Shown: one piece after another, positions 58,102 to 64,000 of the stretch
Layout of the letters: each line of letters starts with the position of its first letter
Position numbering within the stretch: position 1 is the stretch's first letter
NCBI GenBank assembly: GCA_023159155.1
Contig: JAJNNX010000037.1
Location: 186,001 to 250,000, forward strand
DNA from: Ustulina deusta
Taxonomy: Eukaryota; Ascomycota; Sordariomycetes; Xylariales; Xylariaceae
DNA length: 64,000 nt
Direction: 5' to 3'
Made by a program: the position numbers and the translations under genes
Notes under the pieces: generated by a model
Database searches by the model: none
What the model saw: the letters and a program-made list of their open reading frames with translations, nothing else
What the model was told of the DNA's origin: nothing

Positions 58102-58524
58102 ATGCCTGTTTCCGCATCCCATGGTGATATCCTGATGGGAAGCTGGGGTGATCAGCACGTCGAAGCCTTTGTGATTAAGCCCGGCGCGAGCGCGATGAGG
58201 TCAGGTCTATATTACTGCCGCCGTCCACAAACCCGCTATTTGTACTGCCGGGCGCCACAAAATGGAGTCGTTGAAGTTTGCGTAGCCGGAAAGTCCATGG
58301 TGCATTATCGGTACCTCTCTGCCCACTCTGTACAAATTAGGTCGGTGTTGTCCATGGGTGGTCGTCATGAATGGGGCCCGCTCCCAAGCACGGAAAGCCA
58401 AGCCGGACATTGCTCCACTCCCGCAGTGGAACAGCCATTTGACGGCATGGCGGTAAGACAGCATTTGGAATGGCTACGCAATCGCGAGGCACGGGTATTC
58501 ATAGCAAAGAAAAAGGATAAGTAG
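58102..58524 (+). CDS. Possible small protein, 140 aa, unknown
   Basis: An open frame with a reasonable start context (TCCGCGATGCC) and a CT-rich upstream region. The product has seven Cys, several aromatic residues and a basic end (FIAKKKDK). There is no signal peptide, no membrane segment and no recognised family. It lies tail-to-tail with the Faf1-like gene. It may be a real small gene or a chance frame. Confidence 0.25.
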   Translation: MPVSASHGDILMGSWGDQHVEAFVIKPGASAMRSGLYYCRRPQTRYLYCRAPQNGVVEVCVAGKSMVHYRYLSAHSVQIRSVLSMGGRHEWGPLPSTESQAGHCSTPAVEQPFDGMAVRQHLEWLRNREARVFIAKKKDK

Positions 58525-58787
58525 TGTTAGGTTTTTTCCCCTCAAGTACACTGTTTGGCCTCAGAATCTACCTGCTTACTCGCGAATGCTTTGACCTCTC
58601 CTAAGCATCCGTGTTCTTTGCCCTCTGCTGGTAAAATGCGCAACGGGCATGGTGAGCAAACCGAGGTCCTGGGGCAGTTTGCTGTCAAATGCCATCAGTT
58701 TGGGGTATATTGCATGAACGACCTGTCTTCGTCACAGTCCGACGCAACCACCCAGGTTTCCCAGTTATCCACAAAGCGCTCGCATCC

Positions 58788-59687
58788 TCACCTCCGCCGC
58801 CTCTTAGTGGACGTCGCCCCGTTCCGGGGCCCGCCGCCCTCGATATCCGCGATATCCTTCTTACTCAGCTTCAGCATGCCACTGTTCATCCTGCCGACAG
58901 CAGGGCCATCTATGGTGCGCGAAGAGCCATTCCTCTTCCCCTTGCCCGCTTTCTTGCCCAGGCTAGTGGCCGCGGGCCGCTCCAGCACAATGCCGTTCTC
59001 CCGCGCCTCGCGTCGGCGCTTCGTCTCCCGCCCCTCGGCCGCGGCCTGAATGCCCTTCCGCATCGACATGGGCATCCTGGCCTGCTTGTATATCGATGTC
59101 TTGGCGCCCAGCGCCGAGAGCCGCAGGTCTGTGGCCAGAAGCCGGTTGCGCCCCACGTGCTCTATCGCGTCTCCGGGATCGCCGCTGTTGGCACCTGCGG
59201 GCGAGAGCAGGTGGCTTTCGGCGAGTAATCTCTGCAGAGCTAGGTCATTCTGCAGCAATGACGGCGCGTCTTCCTCGGCTGTCGTTGTTGTCTTCCCCTT
59301 CTTGTTTGCCGATGACGAAGTGGTGTCTGTGGCGGCAGGCAGAGGCGGCCGTGAGGACAGCCAGGCTCGGCTTTCGCGCTTGTCGAGGGCGTTCGTGGCT
59401 GCTGAGCAGGTGTCGGTGTGCGATACGACTTCGACGACGGGAGCGGGTGTCGAGGACTCGTCCTCCGAGAAACCATCCCACGAATTGTCGCTCGAGCCGT
59501 CAGAATCGGAAGCGGATCCGTCTTCCTCCATCTCGGGTTCTGGCGCTGGTGTCGGCTTCTGTGTGGAGAGCCATGTCTTGAATTCGGCCCCGAAGCATCG
59601 GGCTAATTTCGCTTGCACCTCTTCGGGGGTGATTGAAGGGCCGGCCTTCTGTATGCGCGACTTGCGCTTTCCTAGTGCTGTTGCCAT
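58788..59687 (-). CDS. FAF1: Faf1-like ribosome biogenesis protein (DUF4602/FSAF1)
   Basis: Single exon of 299 aa. Start MATALGKRKSRIQK; a short helix with FGAEFKTWLSTQ; a long acidic Ser/Asp-rich stretch (about 50-75, ASDSDGSSDNSWDGFSEDE); then the conserved C-terminal half: LALQRLLAESHLLS, TDLRLSALGAKTSI, RMPMSMRKGIQAAAEGRE, TKRRREARENGIVLE and VGRMNSGMLKLSKKDIADIE, ending in KRRRR. This order is characteristic of the Faf1/DUF4602 family. Yeast Faf1 is nucleolar and needed for early 18S rRNA processing in the small-subunit processome. The length suits fungal members. It is divergently transcribed from HIS6 over a 315-base shared promoter. Opposite-strand open frames of 160-264 codons are shadows of its GC-rich coding sequence. 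Confidence 0.88.
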   Translation of the reverse strand: MATALGKRKSRIQKAGPSITPEEVQAKLARCFGAEFKTWLSTQKPTPAPEPEMEEDGSASDSDGSSDNSWDGFSEDESSTPAPVVEVVSHTDTCSAATNALDKRESRAWLSSRPPLPAATDTTSSSANKKGKTTTTAEEDAPSLLQNDLALQRLLAESHLLSPAGANSGDPGDAIEHVGRNRLLATDLRLSALGAKTSIYKQARMPMSMRKGIQAAAEGRETKRRREARENGIVLERPAATSLGKKAGKGKRNGSSRTIDGPAVGRMNSGMLKLSKKDIADIEGGGPRNGATSTKRRRR

Positions 59688-60002
59688 GAGATTTGTGTTG
59701 TGTTGGATGCTGGAAGGAATCGCTGTTTACGTGTTGTCCGAGGTTGAAGTCGCCCACTTTCTCAAAATTAATGTGGAGACACAGAGCCGCCTTGCAGGAG
59801 CTAAAAGTCTAACTAGCCAATCGGGAGGTTTGAATCACAGTTAGCACAGCGCAGCAAACACCCCGCCCTAAGCCTCATCGTTGCGATTTCGGTCGCCCCA
59901 ATAACTGGAGCGTTAGTGCCTTCAGTGCCTCCGTGATCAAGACGGATGAAGACATCACCTCCTTTACATCTTCGCCTGCCACAGCTAGACACAGCGTTAA
60001 AA
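59688..60002. promoter_or_regulatory. Bidirectional promoter Faf1-like / HIS6
   Basis: Only 315 bases separate the two start codons. A CCAAT box (AGCCAATCGG, about 59816-59825) is present, and a TGAATCA word at 59831 resembles the TGACTCA target of the amino-acid control factor Gcn4/CPC1, which regulates histidine genes. The match is imperfect, so this is suggestive only. Confidence 0.45.
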
Positions 60003-60941
60003 ATGACGCGCTTCCGGCCCTGTATAGATCTTCACGCAGGGCAAGTAAAGCAGATAGTAGGAGGCACTCTTGACAGCTCGACTTCCGAACTCAAGACGAA
60101 TTATGTGTCGAAGCATCCCGCCGGCTATTATGCAAAATTATACCGTGATAATGCACTTGAGGGCGCACATGTCATAATGCTGGGTCTCGGCAACGATGAG
60201 GCTGCACAGGAAGCGCTAGCCGCGTGGCCAGGACACCTCCAAGTTGGAGGCGGCATCAATGATAAGAATGCCGCGCTGTGGATCGAACGCGGTGCAAGTA
60301 AGGTTAGTAACTCTCAAAACGCTATCCCAGTGGGCTATGCAAAATGGCTTTACGATATCACGGCGGGACGGTCAGATAGTTGCTAAGGTCTGTCGATTAG
60401 TAGGTCATCATCACATCTTTCCTCTTCCTAGATGGAAAATTTAGTCAGGAACGGCTCGGCGCCGTGCTGGCGGCTTTGGGCGGCGATACGGATAAACTCG
60501 TCATCGACCTCAGTTGTAGGCGTCGAGGCGATGCTAGGTGGTTCGTGGCCATGAACAAGTGGCAGACCGTAACCGACATGGAGGTAACCGAAGGTGTGTT
60601 TCGGATCTTTCAATGAGACAAAGACGACTGGCTGACAATGGCATGTAAAAGCATCAATCAAGACCCTTGAACCATACTGCACCGAGTTCCTTATTCATGC
60701 TGCGGATAACGAAGGGCTTCAGAAGGGTGTCGACGAGAAGCTAGTTGAGAAACTTGCTGCCTGGTGCAGCATACCTGTCACATATGCTGGCGGTGGGAGG
60801 AACTTGGACGACCTGGAGCTTGTTAAGAGACTAAGCAATGGCCGGGTACATCTGACCATCGGGAGTGCATTGGACTGCTTCGGTGGAACTGGAGTTAAGC
60901 TCGCCGATTGCGTCAAGTGGAATGTGCAACAGACGTCATGA
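60003..60941 (+). CDS. HIS6: HIS6: ProFAR isomerase of histidine biosynthesis
   Basis: Three exons, 60003-60302, 60404-60593 and 60652-60941 (259 aa); the introns are 101 and 58 bases with phases 0 and 1. It is the (beta/alpha)8-barrel enzyme that converts N'-5'-ProFAR to PRFAR, the fourth step of histidine synthesis. Conserved blocks: [20 protein letters not shown] (with the N-terminal catalytic-type Asp), [33 protein letters not shown] (phosphate-binding GGGI), [40 protein letters not shown] (second catalytic region in fungal enzymes) and [13 protein letters not shown] with LTIGSALD. The length equals that of yeast His6 (261 aa). ATG 60003 starts directly at the conserved region; an in-frame ATG at 59946 would add 19 residues and is considered less likely. 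Confidence 0.95.
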
Positions 60942-61155
60942 TCACATTCGAGGGCATGTATTTGGTAGTTGAAAACACGTGAGATGAATTGAAACTGCCC
61001 GATGTACCTAAACCGCGTAGTATTTTTGTGAGCAAGAACAACCGAATCAAATATACGTACACGCTTCGTTTAATCATCACATAAGTAGCCACAGTCTCCA
61101 AGCACACGCTCCCCCTGTATCCTACCCGAGTTCTTCGTAAAACGACCAACATTGA
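60942..61155. other. Short convergent intergenic region
   Basis: 214 bases between the HIS6 stop and the coronin stop; nothing is recognised beyond 3' flanks. Confidence 0.5.
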
Positions 61156-63303
61156 CTAAGATCTCAACTCTTCTAGCTCTAGCTCTAATTGTCGAATTCG
61201 CTCACTCTGGTCGGGAGACCCGGATCCTACTCGCTTCTTCAACGAGTCGACTTCGGCTGTCAGGCGCTCAATATGTTGACTCTGCGCGCTCAGCATCTTG
61301 GTTTGCGTCTCCAGCAGCACTTTGATTTGATCCAATGCTGTCTGCACAACCGGCCCCCCTGAGCCAGGAGCTGGAGCTGAAGTCGTTGGCGGCGGTTCTG
61401 ATGTCGGTAGCTTGATAGGTGAAGCAGGCTTTGGTAGCGGTGCTGAGGTAGTTTTCGTCGGGGATGGGGCTTTAGGCTCAGAGCGCGCCGGCATCGCGCT
61501 CCGGTGTTGTGGTTTAGGAATCTCGTCAAAGCTTGAAGACTCCTCTACGTCATCATTCTTGTCTTCATACTTGGACGCCAGTGCTGCCATAGAGCTCTGT
61601 TGTTCCTTTATGGAGCCAGAACGAATGCTAGCCGGTGCAGGAGTAGGCTCTGGCGCTTTCTGAGGGGTCGGTATTGCGGCCGGAACCAGAACCGGGGTGG
61701 GCGGCTTATAGTCGCTTGGTATTTCAACAGGCGCACTTCCCTCGTAGAGGCTCTCAAAGTCGATTTTAGACGGGACGCCACTTTTCCCTGCCACCCATTC
61801 CTGAGCGGTAACAGCAGGTTTAACACCAACACACGGCGGATAAATGTCGGATTGAAAGGTCTCGGCACGGCGAGGAACCGTGAAAGAGACAGGCTCGATA
61901 TACGTGTCATTGACAGTTTTAAAGGCCCTCATCACCTCGTTTTCGTGAACCTGGGAGTCATTAGACTTGGGATTAGGTTCTTTGAATTCGGCTCGCAACT
62001 CACATTTACACCGCGCTTAGGCAAGAACGCAATTCCACGTTGGGGATCTGGTGATTTGTATTCCGACAGGAACTCGAATTTGTCGTTCTCATATTCGAAA
62101 TATCGTATGTTACCATCACTAGGAGCCATCTTAGATATACCGAGTAGCATACATTCATTGAAGGAGAGACTTACCCCTTTCCAGCAAGGTAAAGACAGTT
62201 ACAGCCGTCATCTTAAGGAAACAACCGAGTCAGCGTCACCCTGATTCCAGTATAGGAGAGGGAAGTGTACCCCAGAAAGGCATGCAAACGCCAGAAATAC
62301 TGTCAAGCACTGTGAAGCCACCGATGGGGTTAGGATTGCCTGGTTCCCAGAGGGCAAGTTGCCGGTCGCTCATCTTGGAGAAGCCAGTTGTCGCAACTCG
62401 GTTATGCTCTCCGAGCCAGACGGCTCGGCTATTCTTGGCCCCCTCATGTCCCGGGCTCTCATGAGCGGGCCTCTCTTGACGAACATCCCATACCCGGAGC
62501 TTCTTGTCCCTCGATGTTGTGGCCAACATGGTTCCATCGGCATTCCAAGACAAGCTCTGCACAATATCAGGGTGTTTGAGCGTGTGTACAGCAGACCCGG
62601 TGCCAATGTCCCAAAGCTTGATGGTGAGATCTCCGGAGGCAGAGGCGAGGATGTTTTCGGCGGCAGGGTTGAAGAGAACTTGGCCGACTTTTCGAGAATG
62701 GCCTGTCAACTTGGCAAAGGGGGCAACGTCGGAGGGCTCTTCGGCATCGGTGAGCAGACTGAATCCCTGGGGAACCTGCCACAGCATGACTTTGGCATCG
62801 TCGGAGGCGGAGGCGATCACACGGTCGTTGAAGGGGTTCCTTGAGTAAGGTTAGATACGTGCCCAGGTAGAATGATCAAGCGAGGAGATGTCGCGTGCGC
62901 ACCAGTCGGTGTCGAGGACAGCCGCGGTATGGCCTCGGAACAGAGGAATGACATCGGGAATCTTCCCTCGCTCCTCGAGAGGTATAACGGCAAAGGCACC
63001 TCCCCCGCTGGCTTCCCAATTGACGGCAAGGAACTCCGGGTTGGCCTGTCGCGATGCAGCGCGTTAGCAGATGCTCAGTGCGGCTCCGCGATGCGGGAAG
63101 GACGGCGACGGGGGCCGGTTCAACCGACCTTGATCAAGTTGGTGTCCCAGGCGTTCCTGCTGATGCGCAGATTGTCATAGCAGAACTCCTTTCGCGTGGA
63201 TTTGCCGAAAACATGCCCTGGATGAGACGGTCAGACAAGCTGGTGGGATCGGACGAGGCAGCAGCGTACGGTATTTGGACGACCGAACAAAGCGACCGGC
63301 CAT
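61156..63303 (-). CDS. CRN1: Coronin (actin-binding WD40 protein)
   Basis: Seven exons on the minus strand: 63303-63270, 63217-63129, 63045-62903, 62839-62271, 62211-62175, 62118-62004, 61950-61156 (593 aa). All phases agree. It starts with the coronin signature MAGRFVRSSKYRHVFGK, then the beta-propeller: VNWEASGGGAFAVIPL-type segment, DTDWNPFNDRVIASASDDA, KVMLWQVP, HSRKVGQVLFNP, DLTIKLWDI, SLSWNADGTMLATTSRDKKL, RVWDVRQ and the coronin block GDGNIRYFEYENDKFEFLSE. A Pro/Ser-rich linker (about 400-530) precedes a C-terminal coiled coil (KMLSAQSQHIERLTAEVDSL, RIRQLELELEELRS) for oligomerisation. Coronins bind F-actin and tune the Arp2/3 complex and cofilin at endocytic patches and hyphal tips. 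The intron-rich 5' half and the tiny 34- and 37-base exons are typical of fungal coronin genes. Confidence 0.95.
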
Positions 63304-64000
63304 GTTGAGAACGCAAGCAAGAGCTGTAAGAAGCGGCAACGGGGTTGTCGACCAAGTCGTTGGCACAGAGTTGAGGGCAGAGAGGGGCCGGTCGCGAAAA
63401 GGCGCGCAGGTGGTCTCCTGTTTGAGATCTGAAGTGAAAGGAGCCTCGCCTCAACGCTGTCATCAACCGTCTGCTGCAAAGGATCAACCAAAACGCCCAA
63501 GACCGAGCGAATGAGAAGTGGGGGTTCATGCATGCCGGCCCCTGAACCCTGCAAACATACCCACCAATTTTGGTTGCCGGGGCTACCTCTCTAGTGGGTA
63601 CACCATGCCGGCGAAAGGATATTAGCGGGGGTTTGCAGATAAGAAGCAACAAGGAGGCTTCGCCGATATCGAAACAATACCTACCTGGTAGGCACCTGTT
63701 CCGTATCATGTAGAGATCGAGCGCATCTGTTTTATGGTTTTCCGTAGAACTCTTTGTGGGCAAGCATAGTCTTGCTCCAGCCGAGCCTTACGTTGTTGCA
63801 GTGTTAGTTGTGCGTGAGTTGTTGCTCTATATATCTGACCTGCACAGCTCATGGGTCAGAGCTTTATTAGTGACGATGAGTGACACTTTAGGTACCAAGC
63901 ATATGATATCGCCCTTCTATGTAGTCATCCAGTCATGCTCAATTTTCTGCATTTTGCGTATTGATGCACTTTTTGGGCACCGCCAACAATTCCCCTCTTG
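63304..64000. other. Upstream region of the coronin gene
   Basis: About 700 bases with no independent gene. Minus-strand open frames at 63134-63763 run through the first exons in the wrong frame. The right window edge cuts here. Confidence 0.5.

Noticed and set aside
59050..59844. 264-codon plus-strand frame
   Set aside because: Antisense to the Faf1-like gene, whose conserved C-terminal blocks are unambiguous.
62359..62844. 161-codon plus-strand frame
   Set aside because: Antisense to the coronin propeller exon.

Overview
The window looks like nuclear DNA of a filamentous ascomycete (Pezizomycotina, most likely Sordariomycetes). The evidence is short GT-AG introns of about 50-120 bases, fungus-specific families (chitin synthase export chaperone, GT15 mannosyltransferase, coronin with a long Pro/Ser linker, fungal DUF4604 and Faf1-like proteins), three HET-domain genes, and a retrotransposon with extreme transition-type decay typical of repeat-induced point mutation (RIP). 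Exon boundaries were derived by hand from splice signals, reading phase and family conservation.

Layout. 1-10 kb is mostly ordinary: the 3' part of a CHS7-like chaperone (+), a DUF4604 protein (-), a secreted AA12-type PQQ-dependent sugar dehydrogenase (-), a KTR-type alpha-1,2-mannosyltransferase (+) and a tRNA-Val(AAC) (-). 12-21 kb holds two HET genes around a large secreted S41-type protease gene that carries a one-base homopolymer frameshift. 22-33 kb is a decayed island: a broken cytochrome P450, a complete but RIP-destroyed Ty1/copia-like LTR retrotransposon (23311-28955), a truncated SDR, a SET-domain gene and a relic of a LINE RNase H domain. 35-43 kb has a secreted Ser/Thr-rich protein, a nuclear coiled-coil protein, a fold-back MITE-like repeat and a third HET gene. 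44-54 kb has an AAA-ATPase relic, a dynamin/Mx-like GTPase, an F-box-like protein and a large uncharacterised protein. 54-57 kb is a decayed chimera of a GH55 glucanase tail and a subtilase. 58-64 kb returns to conserved housekeeping genes: a Faf1-like ribosome biogenesis factor, HIS6 and coronin.

Functional reading. Cell wall and secretory functions (CHS7, GT15), secreted oxidation or hydrolysis (AA12, S41, GH55/S8 remnant), and self/non-self or stress-type families (three HET genes, dynamin, AAA relic) dominate. There is no operon logic. The P450 and SDR stumps on either side of the retroelement may be remains of a small metabolic cluster. No CRISPR, rRNA or viral segment was seen. The strongest unusual items are the structurally complete RIP-mutated copia element, its internal tandem repeat that appears younger than the RIP damage, and the lesions in the S41 and GH55-subtilase genes.
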